DNA of 64,000 nt, from positions 1 to 64,000 of the forward strand of contig JAHQWK010000026.1 of the NCBI GenBank assembly GCA_029856145.1. Reading direction: 5' to 3'. Under the pieces are notes generated by a model. It made no database searches, was not told the DNA's origin, and saw only the letters and a program-made list of their open reading frames with translations. The DNA is from Promethearchaeia archaeon (GTDB lineage Archaea > Asgardarchaeota > Lokiarchaeia > Sigyniarchaeales > SOKP01). This document shows, piece after piece, positions 8,272 to 16,361 of the stretch; the stretch's first letter is position 1; every line of letters starts with the position of its first letter. The position numbers and the translations under genes are program-made.

Positions 8272-8916
8272 ATGACTCAAAAAATACTAATATTAACAGG
8301 AGATTTTGTTGATGATTATGAATTAATGGTGCCTTATTCTGTTCTTACTATGTTTGGGTGTGAGGTTAAAATAATTTGTCCTGGTAGAGGAAAGGGTGAG
8401 TTTATTAAAACAGCGATTCATTACATTTCAATAGAAGATTGGGAGTTAGCTTTGAAGAGAAAACCTATTACATATTCGGAATCACTTGGGCACCCTTATA
8501 GATTAAATGATGATTTTGATTGGGAAAATGTAGAGAAAGAAGTGGGGAACTATGACGGACTTATTATTCCTGGTGGAAGAGCTCCAGAATACTTATCTTT
8601 AGTTCCTGAAGTTCAAAAACTTGTCTCTCATTTTATGGAGAATAATAAACCAATCGGTGCTATTTGCCATGGTCCTCAAGTTTTAGCTTATGCTGATGCT
8701 GCTCTTAAAGAAATTGAATTTTTAAAAGATAAGAAAATTTATCCTTATCCATCTGTAGCTCTTTCTTGTACTCTACAAGGAGCAATAATAGAGGATGAAT
8801 ATCCTGCTAATATTGCCTATACACAAGATAAATTAGTAACAGCTCCATCTTGGGATGCATTACCTGATTTTATGAAACAATTTCTTAAACTGCTTAATTT
8901 AACTACATTACCTTAA
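8272..8916 (+). CDS. DJ-1/PfpI-family protein
   Basis: Class I glutamine-amidotransferase-like fold of the DJ-1/PfpI superfamily (glyoxalase, chaperone or deglycase-like activities have been claimed for members). Seen: an opening strand KILILTGDFVDDYE with the conserved acidic residue, PGGRAPEYL, and the nucleophile elbow GAICHGPQVLA with the Cys. I chose ATG 8272 because family homology begins at MTQKILIL; an ATG at 8218 would add 18 non-family residues. The domain has an insertion around residues 35-70 (KRKPITYSESLGHPYRLND) that is longer than in simple PfpI. Substrate unknown. Confidence 0.85.
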   Translation: MTQKILILTGDFVDDYELMVPYSVLTMFGCEVKIICPGRGKGEFIKTAIHYISIEDWELALKRKPITYSESLGHPYRLNDDFDWENVEKEVGNYDGLIIPGGRAPEYLSLVPEVQKLVSHFMENNKPIGAICHGPQVLAYADAALKEIEFLKDKKIYPYPSVALSCTLQGAIIEDEYPANIAYTQDKLVTAPSWDALPDFMKQFLKLLNLTTLP

Positions 8917-8983
8917 AAAATAAATTATTGAATTAAATTTTAAAAGTAATAAAGACGCCTGAGTTTGATAGAGATTAAAAAAA

Positions 8984-9799
8984 ATGAAAATCAATTTTCG
9001 AGAAGCTAAAAGCATTATCACTAAGAGCAAGATTCCTTCAATCGATTACGTTATAAATCCCTATACTGGTTGTCAACATGGTTGTGTTTATTGTTATGCT
9101 GAATTTATGATAAGATTTACAGGACATAAGGGAGATAAATGGGGACAGTTTTTAGATATAAAAACTTTTGATTTGAATAAAATTAAGCCTCAGAGATATA
9201 ATGGAAAAGTAATTTTGTTAAGTTCAGTAACAGATCCGTATTTACCCTTAGAAAAGAAATATCAGAATACTCGAAAAATACTGGAAAGTCTAGTTGGAAC
9301 TGAAGCTGAAATTTCTATTCTAACAAAATCGAAATTAGTTGTTAGAGATATTGATTTATTTAAGACGTTTAAAAATATTAGAGTTGGCATTTCAATTAGT
9401 ACTTTAGATGAGAATTTCGCAAGAGTTATTGAACGAGCGGCATCAAAACCTTTAGATCGATTGGAAGCGATTAAACAAATTTCTAAAGCGGGCATTGAAA
9501 CATATACATTTATATCACCTTTTTTTCCAGAAATTACTAATTTTAAAGCAATTATTGAGGAGAGTAGAGAATATACCAATCGTTTCAGCTTTGAGAATTT
9601 AAACTTCAGGCCTCACAATGTCCCTAGGATAATGAAAATAATTAAAGAGTATTATCCAGAATTGCTTCCGAAATATAAAGAAATCCAAAAAGATCGAAGT
9701 TATTGGGAGATACTTGAGCATGAGATTAAAGATTATTGTGAACAAAAGAATCTTAATTATGAGATTGAATTCCATCATGGAGGATTTTCAAAAAGTTAA
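8984..9799 (+). CDS. SPL-type radical SAM protein
   Basis: Radical S-adenosylmethionine enzyme of the spore photoproduct lyase-like group (COG1533 type). The cluster motif CQHGCVYC (CxxxCxxC) is near residue 31-38, followed by the group-typical YAEFMIRFTGHKGDKWG. LLSSVTDPYLPLEKKY is another conserved block of this group, and SKAGIETYTFISPFFP lies in the barrel. True spore photoproduct lyases repair thymine dimers; archaeal members of this group have no established reaction. Complete at 271 residues, ATG start, a single gene between PfpI and DUF4184. Confidence 0.85.
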   Translation: MKINFREAKSIITKSKIPSIDYVINPYTGCQHGCVYCYAEFMIRFTGHKGDKWGQFLDIKTFDLNKIKPQRYNGKVILLSSVTDPYLPLEKKYQNTRKILESLVGTEAEISILTKSKLVVRDIDLFKTFKNIRVGISISTLDENFARVIERAASKPLDRLEAIKQISKAGIETYTFISPFFPEITNFKAIIEESREYTNRFSFENLNFRPHNVPRIMKIIKEYYPELLPKYKEIQKDRSYWEILEHEIKDYCEQKNLNYEIEFHHGGFSKS

Positions 9800-9844
9800 A
9801 AATCAATTTAAAATATATAATAATAAAAGGAGATTTTTAGCCAG

Positions 9845-10507
9845 ATGCCAAGCAGTATATTTTCTCACCAAGCACCCGGATTGTTATTAAAAATAAAATA
9901 TCCAAGAAAGTTTGATGGAACAGCTTTATGCATCAGTACATTAGTTCCTGATTTTAATTTACTTGTTAACCCCTTTTTAACATTTGATTTTAGAAATATT
10001 ACTCATAGTCTATTAGGGCTATTAATATTTACTATACCTTTGACCATAATCTTAACAATGCTATTTTCCAGATATATTGGTCCATTTATCGCTAATATTG
10101 CGAAAAGAGGTAGTAGAATATATAAGCCGTTGAGATATTATGGTTTAGATGAATGGGATCATTTAAAGAAAAAAAAATATAATAGAAGATATTTTGTTGT
10201 TGCGTCTTATTCTGCTTTTATTGGAGGTTTAACACATCTTTTACTCGATCTTCCTGCTCATAAATATAATTTAATGTTTTTCCCTTTAGTAATGCTAAAC
10301 CCGGATTTCTTATTATATTCTATTAAAGATTTTGGTATTATCACTATTGGCCCAATACAATATAATGCTAATTTAACTGTATATCAACTTATATGGTTTA
10401 TTGAAACATTAATTACGTTTGTTATAGCTTTATATCTACTTAGATATATGAAAAAACGTAATTTAATTAAGAATTGGTATGAAGAAATACCAGAAGTGAG
10501 TCGATAG
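9845..10507 (+). CDS. DUF4184-like membrane protein, copy 1
   Basis: A 220-residue integral membrane protein with about five hydrophobic segments, opening with the SIFSHQAPGLLLKIKYP block and LCISTLVPDF, as in DUF4184 proteins where a His and an Asp sit in the first segments. A second conserved region is GGLTHLLLDLPAHKY. These His/Asp pairs resemble a metal-dependent membrane hydrolase layout, but no activity is known. AAGGAGAT lies 12 bases before the ATG. It is one of a tandem pair with the gene at 10774; the two proteins are nearly collinear and clearly homologous through most of their length. Confidence 0.8.
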   Translation: MPSSIFSHQAPGLLLKIKYPRKFDGTALCISTLVPDFNLLVNPFLTFDFRNITHSLLGLLIFTIPLTIILTMLFSRYIGPFIANIAKRGSRIYKPLRYYGLDEWDHLKKKKYNRRYFVVASYSAFIGGLTHLLLDLPAHKYNLMFFPLVMLNPDFLLYSIKDFGIITIGPIQYNANLTVYQLIWFIETLITFVIALYLLRYMKKRNLIKNWYEEIPEVSR

Positions 10508-10540
10508 TAAACTCATGATCAAATATTAAGAGAATACAGG
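10503..10540 (+). repeat. Duplication scar: relic of the EamA gene 5' end
   Basis: This 38-bp stretch matches 11428-11465, the first codons of the EamA transporter gene, at 33 of 38 positions without gaps. It follows directly on the stop of DUF4184 copy 1. It shows that the DUF4184 duplication unit included the start of the downstream transporter gene. The rest of the spacer to 10773 holds no gene. Confidence 0.7.
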
Positions 10541-10773
10541 CACCGTGGAGGCTTTTTAAAAAGCTAAAATTGTCTAATAATAATAAGTTCTTTTACTGAT
10601 GTAATGATTAGGGTAAGAATGTGGTGCAGAAGCATGTGATTTTTGTTCATGGAGAAAGAGCAAATAATGCAAAAGGATATAGTTTTATCGGATTAGTAAA
10701 CATAATAACCATAATATATATTTTGTTTTAACTATTAAGAAAATTACGTGATCAAAAAGAGGTTGATATTCAG

Positions 10774-11424
10774 ATGCCAAACGGTGTAATTTCTCACCAA
10801 GCACCCGGATTGTTATTAAAAATAAAATACCCAAAAAAGTTTGATGGAACAGCATTATGTATCAGTACATTAGTTCCTGATTTAAGTATACTTGTAGACT
10901 TCTTTTTACCCTTTTCAGTTAGGAATATTACCCATAGTCTATTAGGGCTATTTATATATACTATTCCATTGACTCTAATCTTGACAATATTATTTTGTAC
11001 TTATATAGGTCCATTTATCGCTAACATTGTAAAAAGAGAGAGTAGAATATATAAACCATTGAAATATTTTGGCATTGATGAATGGGATAACCTAAACAAA
11101 AAAAAATATAATAAAAGGTTCTTTATTGTCGCATCTTATTCTGCCTTGATTGGAGGTTTGACGCATCTTTTGCTCGATCTTCCAGCCCACGGCCAAATAC
11201 CGATGTTTTTTCCAATAATACTGCAAAATCCCGACATACTATTATACTCTTTAATAGATTTTGGTCCTATTTATATTGGTCCAATAAAAATCGACCGCTT
11301 AACAGTATATGGATTAATATGGATTATTGAAGACACAATTACCTTAGTTCTATCTCTCTATCTTCTTAGATATATTAAGAAGCATAATTTGATTAGCAAA
11401 TGGTATGATGAACTCCAGAGGTGA
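10774..11424 (+). CDS. DUF4184-like membrane protein, copy 2
   Basis: Paralogue of the gene at 9845, 216 residues, same architecture: ISHQAPGLLLKIKYPKKFDG at the N-terminus, STLVPDL, then about five membrane segments and GGLTHLLLDLPAHGQ. The two copies differ mainly in the last third (loop before the final helix). AAAGAGGTTGAT provides a possible ribosome site. The stop TGA is one base before the ATG of the EamA gene, so the two are probably co-translated. The tandem arrangement and the scar after copy 1 indicate local duplication. Confidence 0.8.
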   Translation: MPNGVISHQAPGLLLKIKYPKKFDGTALCISTLVPDLSILVDFFLPFSVRNITHSLLGLFIYTIPLTLILTILFCTYIGPFIANIVKRESRIYKPLKYFGIDEWDNLNKKKYNKRFFIVASYSALIGGLTHLLLDLPAHGQIPMFFPIILQNPDILLYSLIDFGPIYIGPIKIDRLTVYGLIWIIEDTITLVLSLYLLRYIKKHNLISKWYDELQR

Positions 11425-11425
11425 T

Positions 11426-12448
11426 ATGATAGTAAACTCATCATCAAATGCTAATAGAAAACAGGAAATCATTGCTTATATATTATTAATCGTTACTATG
11501 GTTATCTGGGGAGGTACTTGGCCAATAGGGCGATGGTTAGTATCTGAAGAAGTAGGAGGTGCAACAATTCCCCCATTCATGATAGCAGTGATCCGTTATT
11601 TTATGGCATTAATTTGCTTTTTTCTCATTCTTAGATTTAAAGAAGGAAAGCTAAATTGGCAATTTGCTAAGGAAAATTGGAAAATTTTAGCATTAATGGG
11701 GTTATTGTCTGTAACAATTTATCAAGCAGGTTATCTTATAGGTGAAATCTTCACAGCGGCAAGTGATGCTAGTATCATGGTTGCAACAAATGCTATTTGG
11801 GTAGTAATTCTTTCCAGTATATTTTTAAAATCAGAATTTTTCACTTGGAAAAAAATGATTGGAACCCTAATGGCCTTTATTGCTGTTATAATTGTCGTTG
11901 GATTTTCTCCAAATGTTGGTGTCTCAAATCGATTACTTGGAGATATTTTGATTTTAATTGCAGCATTTGCTTATGCGACCTATACCGTTACTTCCCGTTA
12001 TTTCTTGAATAAAATCAATAATAATCCTGAATTACCTAAACCAAGCTCTTTATGGATAATCACTTGGGTATCGTTTTTTGGTTTTTTAACAACCATTCCT
12101 ATAGCTTTTATTATTAGTCCAGAATTTCTTAACCCGGTGGAATATTTAAACATTCCACCTCGAATATGGATTGGGATTCTATATTTAGCATTCCTATCTA
12201 CAGTAGGCGCATATACTTTCTATTTAGAGGGAGTTAAACGCTTAAATGCTAGCAGAGCAGCCATATTTCAAACATTAGTACCATTATTTGGAGTTATTCT
12301 CTCAGCGTTATTTTTACATGAACAATTCGATGTTTTTATCTACCCCTTTTCCTTACTATCAGTAATACTAGGAATTATTCTCGTTAATCTTAAAGTCTCT
12401 AATAATAAAGGAGAAAAACTAAGTAAAAGGAAAAAAAATATTATTTAA
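11426..12448 (+). CDS. EamA/DMT-family transporter
   Basis: Drug/metabolite superfamily exporter or permease of 340 residues with ten predicted membrane helices in two EamA repeats. The first repeat begins IVTMVIWGGTWPIGRWL; the second shows AAFAYATYTVTSRYF and LNASRAAIFQTLVPLFGVI, typical of the family. I chose ATG 11426, preceded by AGAGGTGAT, over the ATG at 11405 that lies inside the DUF4184 gene; the relic at 10503 also matches from this start. The gene ends overlapping the convergent ferredoxin gene by four bases. Substrate cannot be inferred. Confidence 0.9.
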   Translation: MIVNSSSNANRKQEIIAYILLIVTMVIWGGTWPIGRWLVSEEVGGATIPPFMIAVIRYFMALICFFLILRFKEGKLNWQFAKENWKILALMGLLSVTIYQAGYLIGEIFTAASDASIMVATNAIWVVILSSIFLKSEFFTWKKMIGTLMAFIAVIIVVGFSPNVGVSNRLLGDILILIAAFAYATYTVTSRYFLNKINNNPELPKPSSLWIITWVSFFGFLTTIPIAFIISPEFLNPVEYLNIPPRIWIGILYLAFLSTVGAYTFYLEGVKRLNASRAAIFQTLVPLFGVILSALFLHEQFDVFIYPFSLLSVILGIILVNLKVSNNKGEKLSKRKKNII

Positions 12449-13596
12449 TTTGTCTTTCCGCCAATATATTTTGTCATCAGTTTCATCATATTGTTTACTG
12501 GTACTTTATCATACTTTTTTACCATTGTTAAAGCTTCCTCAGGACAATTGAATGCACAAACTCCACATCCGATACATCTATCAAAATCAATTGAAATTCG
12601 CTGTTCTTCACTTTCTTCATCAATAAGTTCAATGACTTGCATAGGGCAAAGATCTATACATGTTAGACAAAATACACAATTTGATTTATCATATTCAGGT
12701 AAGAAATTCGAAGTCGCAACAACGTTTGGATCATTAAATTGCCGAATACCTCGTAACATTACACAACAATCACGATCACAGTTACATATAAATGTTGTTT
12801 TGTCAGTTACATTCTGGGTAGTATGTACTAAACCTGCTTTAGCTGCAGCAGTTAAAGTTTTAAGGGCTTCATCTTTTTTCAACTCTCTTCCAAATCCATT
12901 TTCTAGTGCATAATCCGCAAAAGTGTTAAAAGTCATACAAACATTTATAGGATAATCATTTACAGGAATTCCATCATTATGTAGTTTCATATGAGTCCTG
13001 CAGGCACAATCCATTACCGAAATCCGACGTGATTTCTCCACTAGATTTTTAACTTGTTCAAATGGTAATATTCTGTTTTTTATAGGTTCAACTTCTTGAT
13101 CAACCTCAACGAGTTTTCCTTTACCTCTACTAATCGTCTCATCTATTGCATCTTGCTCTACAAATACTCTCATGAATGGATAGGAGGACCTGAATGTATT
13201 TACAATATTCCCTTCATTATAGTATTTCTCATATTCCTCAGTAAATATTCTTAGAACGTCTTTTTCCTCTTTTAAAGCTCTCTCATGATTAGAAAAATAT
13301 AGTTCAAAAAGACCTGGAAGTAAAGGAAACATTGAGTAGGTAGTTACTTCGTCTCTAGTAGCAGAAAATACTCTTTGAGTACGTGCCATCTCTATTAACT
13401 TTTGCTCAATCTCATCAATAGGGCGTTTGAGTTTTTTAGCAATTTTTTGCGCTGTGAATCTATCCAAGTATGGTCCGTTAAAAACCAATAAAATCTGAGC
13501 TTCCTCATCTGAATATAGAGCCTTTAGAATCTTCTCTATTTCTTCCGACCAAGGAACTCCCATCTTCTTCGCTATTAATTCATAATTTCCAGCCAT
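12445..13596 (-). CDS. Winged-helix and dicluster [4Fe-4S] ferredoxin protein
   Basis: A 383-residue soluble iron-sulfur protein. Residues about 1-100 look like a winged helix (QKIAKKLKRPIDEIEQKLIE). The middle has extra cysteine clusters (CACRTH, CMTF, CNCDRDCC) that may bind another centre. The C-terminus carries a two-cluster ferredoxin: CVFCLTCIDLCP and CIGCGVCAFNCP. Proteins of this build are common in anaerobes and are presumed electron carriers or redox sensors. I take ATG 13596; a GTG at 13605 would add three residues. It lies alone on its strand and is divergent from the MarR regulator. Confidence 0.8.
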   Translation of the reverse strand: MAGNYELIAKKMGVPWSEEIEKILKALYSDEEAQILLVFNGPYLDRFTAQKIAKKLKRPIDEIEQKLIEMARTQRVFSATRDEVTTYSMFPLLPGLFELYFSNHERALKEEKDVLRIFTEEYEKYYNEGNIVNTFRSSYPFMRVFVEQDAIDETISRGKGKLVEVDQEVEPIKNRILPFEQVKNLVEKSRRISVMDCACRTHMKLHNDGIPVNDYPINVCMTFNTFADYALENGFGRELKKDEALKTLTAAAKAGLVHTTQNVTDKTTFICNCDRDCCVMLRGIRQFNDPNVVATSNFLPEYDKSNCVFCLTCIDLCPMQVIELIDEESEEQRISIDFDRCIGCGVCAFNCPEEALTMVKKYDKVPVNNMMKLMTKYIGGKTN

Positions 13597-13783
13597 ATTT
13601 ATCACGAATTTAATCTTATGATGTAAATTATTTCTATTATATAAATATTACAATTATACTATAATAGTTAAATAAAAGATTATAATTTGAATTTTGTTTG
13701 TTGAAAGTTTCAATAAGACCCATAGAAGCTCCAGGAATGTATATCTAAATTATTAGCTATATTCCGATAACTTTTTCTATAGA

Positions 13784-13798
13784 GTTTAGTTACTAAAC
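13784..13798. promoter_or_regulatory. Probable MarR operator at its own promoter
   Basis: GTTTAG-TTA-CTAAAC is a perfect 6-bp inverted repeat with a 3-bp spacer, ending five bases before the marR-like ATG. The same arms and spacing recur at 14320-14338 before the next gene. Its location at the likely transcription start suggests autorepression. Confidence 0.7.
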
Positions 13799-13803
13799 AT
13801 AAC

Positions 13804-14253
13804 ATGGTAAATAATTTGAAGCTTGTAAACAAAATCTTAGAAACTCTTAGTAAATTAACATTTTTAGATAAAAGAAGAAAAATCACCCACAAAGATATCA
13901 AACTTTATCCTTCAGAAATTCATCTTTTACTATTTATTTATCATATTCAAGATACAAATATAACCAAAATTGCTGAACACCTTGGCTTGACCAAGGGAGC
14001 AATTTCTCAAACTCTCTCACGTCTTAATAGGAAGGGAATAATTATAAAAAGAACTGAACCATCCAAAAAAAACCAATTACAAATTCAATTTACGAATAAA
14101 GGAAAGGTGTTGATGGAACATGTAATTGAATTTAGAAATTCTCTTGAAACTAAATATTTAAATTATTTGGAAACGAAATCAGATGAAGAAAAACAGACAA
14201 TTTCAGATTTTCTTGATACAGTAGTTTCAGTAATGCATAAATCCAAAAATTAA
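13804..14253 (+). CDS. MarR-family transcriptional regulator
   Basis: A 149-residue dimeric winged-helix regulator. Dimerisation helices flank the DNA-binding core: helix-turn-helix TKIAEHLGLTKGAISQTLSR (about 56-75), wing RKGIIIKRTEPSKKNQLQIQ, and LTNKGK-like FTNKGK before the last helix. The start at 13804 leaves at most a few untranslated bases after the operator, consistent with a leaderless message. It is followed by an SRPBCC-domain gene whose promoter carries the same operator; the pair looks like a ligand-responsive regulator and its target. The ligand is unknown. Confidence 0.9.
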   Translation: MVNNLKLVNKILETLSKLTFLDKRRKITHKDIKLYPSEIHLLLFIYHIQDTNITKIAEHLGLTKGAISQTLSRLNRKGIIIKRTEPSKKNQLQIQFTNKGKVLMEHVIEFRNSLETKYLNYLETKSDEEKQTISDFLDTVVSVMHKSKN

Positions 14254-14319
14254 ACTTTATACGATATTGTCTAAATTGAACAGAAAGGTTTTTAAACAAT
14301 TATTATCTTATTCTTCTTA

Positions 14320-14338
14320 GTGTTTAGATACTAAACAC
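14320..14338. promoter_or_regulatory. Second MarR-type operator, upstream of the SRPBCC gene
   Basis: GTGTTTAG-ATA-CTAAACAC is an 8-bp perfect inverted repeat with a 3-bp spacer; its core equals the operator at 13784-13798. A TATA-like TTTAAAC lies about 30 bases upstream (14291-14297), so a bound dimer would cover the start of transcription of the gene at 14377. Confidence 0.75.
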
Positions 14339-14376
14339 AGGCAAATTTATGTTAGAAACATTTAGAGGTAAAAAAT

Positions 14377-14919
14377 ATGGATACGTCAAAATCAGAAAGG
14401 ATAGTACAAAAGTTCTTACAAGAAGAACCAAAGTATAAAAGAAAGATACAAGAATTTTCAGGAACTTTTGAAACGACTCTAGAAAGGATCTTTCCTCTTT
14501 TATGTCCTGCTCGTGAAGCTGATTGGATCCCTGGATGGGATTCGGAGTTAATTTATACTAAATCTGGTTATGCAGAAGACAAGTGTGTATTTCGCACTAA
14601 TAAATCAAATTCTGCAGGTGAAGGTTTATGGACTTTCACGGGGTTCAAGTTAAATGAATATGTTGAATTTGTAAGATTCCAACGAGATATGTTGTTACAT
14701 TGTAAAATATGCTTAACTCAAAATAAAGATGGAACAACTACGACAACTTGGAAAACCATTTCAACATCATTATCTGAAAAAGGAAATAAAGAAATTGAAA
14801 GAATGTCTGTTGATAAAAAACACAATCCCGTTATTCAATTGATGGATTATTACTTGAAAAATGGAAAGATGATTTCAAAACTTTCACTTATGAAGAATAA
14901 GATACATGGTCAGCATTAA
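14377..14919 (+). CDS. SRPBCC (START-like) ligand-binding protein
   Basis: A 180-residue soluble protein with the helix-grip pattern of the SRPBCC superfamily: FSGTFETTLERIFPLLCP, then ADWIPGWDSELIY, then an antiparallel sheet (CVFRTN, GLWTFTGFKLNEYVEFVRF), ending in a long helix. Members bind hydrophobic ligands or act as cyclases. The GWD and CPxxE-type block is typical of small regulated SRPBCC proteins. A GAGGTAAAAAATATG start gives a ribosome site. It is probably controlled by the adjacent MarR protein through the shared operator. Ligand unknown. Confidence 0.8.
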   Translation: MDTSKSERIVQKFLQEEPKYKRKIQEFSGTFETTLERIFPLLCPAREADWIPGWDSELIYTKSGYAEDKCVFRTNKSNSAGEGLWTFTGFKLNEYVEFVRFQRDMLLHCKICLTQNKDGTTTTTWKTISTSLSEKGNKEIERMSVDKKHNPVIQLMDYYLKNGKMISKLSLMKNKIHGQH

Positions 14920-14963
14920 TAATTCGAAGGTCTAAAGAAATATTTTTTCAATTCTTTTTTTTA

Positions 14964-15458
14964 TTATTCAGGAATAATAATTGAATGATCTTCTTTTATT
15001 CGGTCTAAAACAATTTCAGTTTTGACTTCTTCTACTCCTGGAAGATTACGAAGTTTTTCAATAAGACCCATAGAATCTGAATGATTCAAACATTTTGCCA
15101 TAATAAATAAAGGATATTCACCAGTAACTACATAAGCATACTTGATTTTTTCCATTCCCTCGATCTCTTGTTTCACATGCTCTAATGGTTTTGTAGCATT
15201 TACTCTTAAAGACGCCATAACCATTTCTCTATAACCTAACTGGCGGCAGTCTATTAACGCAACATATTTTTTAATTAAATCCTTTTCTAATCTTTGAATA
15301 CGAGATCTAATAGCTGTCTGGCTTTTCTCTTCTTCTAAATTTTCTTTAATTTTTACTTTTATTTGGTTAATAGTTATTTTTGCATCTTCTTGTAAAAGTT
15401 CAAGAATCTGTTTGTCTACTTCATCGATTATCTTATTTGCTGAATTTGTAGTAACCAT
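14964..15458 (-). CDS. Lrp/AsnC-family transcriptional regulator
   Basis: A 164-residue feast/famine-type regulator: N-terminal helix-turn-helix (KQILELLQEDAKITINQ onward, with TAIRSRIQRLEKDLI as recognition helix) and a C-terminal RAM ligand/oligomerisation domain (MVMASLRVNA, YAYVVTGEYPLFIMAKC). It is divergent from the tusA-dsr-hdr operon, sharing a 275-base promoter region with two kinds of inverted repeats. By position it could control that operon, itself, or both. Effector unknown, often an amino acid in this family; with a sulfur operon next door cysteine or a relative is conceivable. Confidence 0.9.
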   Translation of the reverse strand: MVTTNSANKIIDEVDKQILELLQEDAKITINQIKVKIKENLEEEKSQTAIRSRIQRLEKDLIKKYVALIDCRQLGYREMVMASLRVNATKPLEHVKQEIEGMEKIKYAYVVTGEYPLFIMAKCLNHSDSMGLIEKLRNLPGVEEVKTEIVLDRIKEDHSIIIPE

Positions 15459-15492
15459 TTTTTAATCCCTTATCTATTTTTTTCAATATTTA

Positions 15493-15531
15493 ATAATTAC
15501 TTGATTGGTTATTTAAGTTTCAAGTAATTAT
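15493..15531. promoter_or_regulatory. Long inverted repeat in the lrp promoter
   Basis: ATAATTACTTGA at 15493-15504 and its exact reverse complement at 15520-15531 are separated by 15 bases containing TTATTTAAG, a TATA-like element. It begins 35 bases upstream of the lrp-like start. The geometry suits binding by an Lrp-type dimer or octamer and points to autoregulation. Confidence 0.6.
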
Positions 15532-15628
15532 AAGAAGTCTTGATTTATAATTTTTTTCACTAAAATTACATATTAATTTAGTAATATTTTCTAAATAAAT
15601 CATTCTTTTATAAATAAAAAAACTATTA

Positions 15629-15658
15629 TTTAAATATGAATTAGTATTTTTTACTAAT
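15629..15658 (+). promoter_or_regulatory. Promoter and operator of the tusA-dsr-hdr operon
   Basis: A TATA box TTTAAATA (15629-15636) is followed at once by ATTAGTA-TTTTT-TACTAAT (15640-15658), a 7-bp perfect inverted repeat that would overlap the transcription start. Further TTTAGT/ACTAAA half-sites lie around 15557-15580. The start codon of tusA is at 15734, so a leader of roughly 70 bases is implied. Confidence 0.55.
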
Positions 15659-15733
15659 AAAGCTATCATAATTAAATTAAAGTGATAGTGAAATAAAAAA
15701 AAATAGTAGAAAAAACTAAAAAAAGTGAAAAAA

Positions 15734-15958
15734 ATGGCTGATAAAACATTTGACTATACTGGTTTAAAATGTCCGATGCCAGTTTTGAAAACTAAAAAGG
15801 AATTAAAAAACTTAACTTCTGGACAAGTTATAGAAGTAATCTCTGATGATGTCGGGGCAAAAAAGGATATTCCAGCGCTTCTTAATAAAATTGGCGATGA
15901 ATTAGTAGAACTTAGAGAAGATAATGGCAACTTAATTTTCGTCATTAAGAAGGCTTAA
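15734..15958 (+). CDS. tusA: TusA-family sulfur carrier protein, first copy
   Basis: A 74-residue sulfur-transfer protein of the TusA/SirA fold. The persulfide-bearing Cys is in LKCPMPVLKTKKEL (CPxP motif); VIEVISDDVGAKKDIPAL follows as usual. TusA proteins pass sulfane sulfur between rhodanese, DsrE-type and sulfur-oxidising or biosynthetic enzymes in the cytoplasm. I prefer ATG 15734 to GTG 15725. It is the first gene of a twelve-gene run containing dsrE-like genes, hdrCBA and a second tusA, so it probably acts in an energy-related sulfur relay rather than only tRNA thiolation. Confidence 0.9.
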   Translation: MADKTFDYTGLKCPMPVLKTKKELKNLTSGQVIEVISDDVGAKKDIPALLNKIGDELVELREDNGNLIFVIKKA

Positions 15959-15987
15959 AACACATTATACGGAGTAAGGATATTAAT

Positions 15988-16356
15988 ATGTCTAAATATG
16001 TTTTCTTTATTAGCACGGAACCTTACAAATATCAAGCTGTAGATTCTCTGATAGAAATAGGAAAAGCTGCACTAAGAAAGGGGCATGAAATAACGGGTAT
16101 ATTCTTCTTTGGAACTGGTGTTTACAATCTTAAAAAGGAGATTAATTGTGGAACTACTATAAGAAACATCCCAGAGAAAATTGAGAAATTTTCCTATGAG
16201 AATAAAATTCCAGTTGCAGGTTGTAGTACATGGGTTAGTTTAACAGGACTTAAAGAACCTGAATTCATTGAAGGTGCGTCTGAAGAGGGATTAGGGGATT
16301 TTTCAAACTGGACAATTAAAGCTGACAAATTAATTGTATTTGGAGCTGGTGGTTAA
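15988..16356 (+). CDS. DsrE-like sulfurtransferase subunit
   Basis: A 122-residue DsrE/TusD-type protein. The family fold opens with VFFISTEPYKYQAVDSLIEI; GIFFFGTGVYNL is the conserved glycine region; IPVAGCSTW carries the Cys (about residue 80) at the position of the active-site Cys of DsrE. It should accept persulfide sulfur and hand it to a TusA-like carrier. A GGAGTAAGGAT ribosome site precedes the ATG. Five bases separate it from the DsrF-like gene, so the DsrEFH-type trio is translated together. Confidence 0.85.
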   Translation: MSKYVFFISTEPYKYQAVDSLIEIGKAALRKGHEITGIFFFGTGVYNLKKEINCGTTIRNIPEKIEKFSYENKIPVAGCSTWVSLTGLKEPEFIEGASEEGLGDFSNWTIKADKLIVFGAGG

Positions 16357-16361
16357 AAATT

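Noticed and set aside
13710-13901. Minus-strand frame of 63 codons across the MarR promoter
   Set aside because: It overlaps the operator and the regulator's first third and has no family resemblance.
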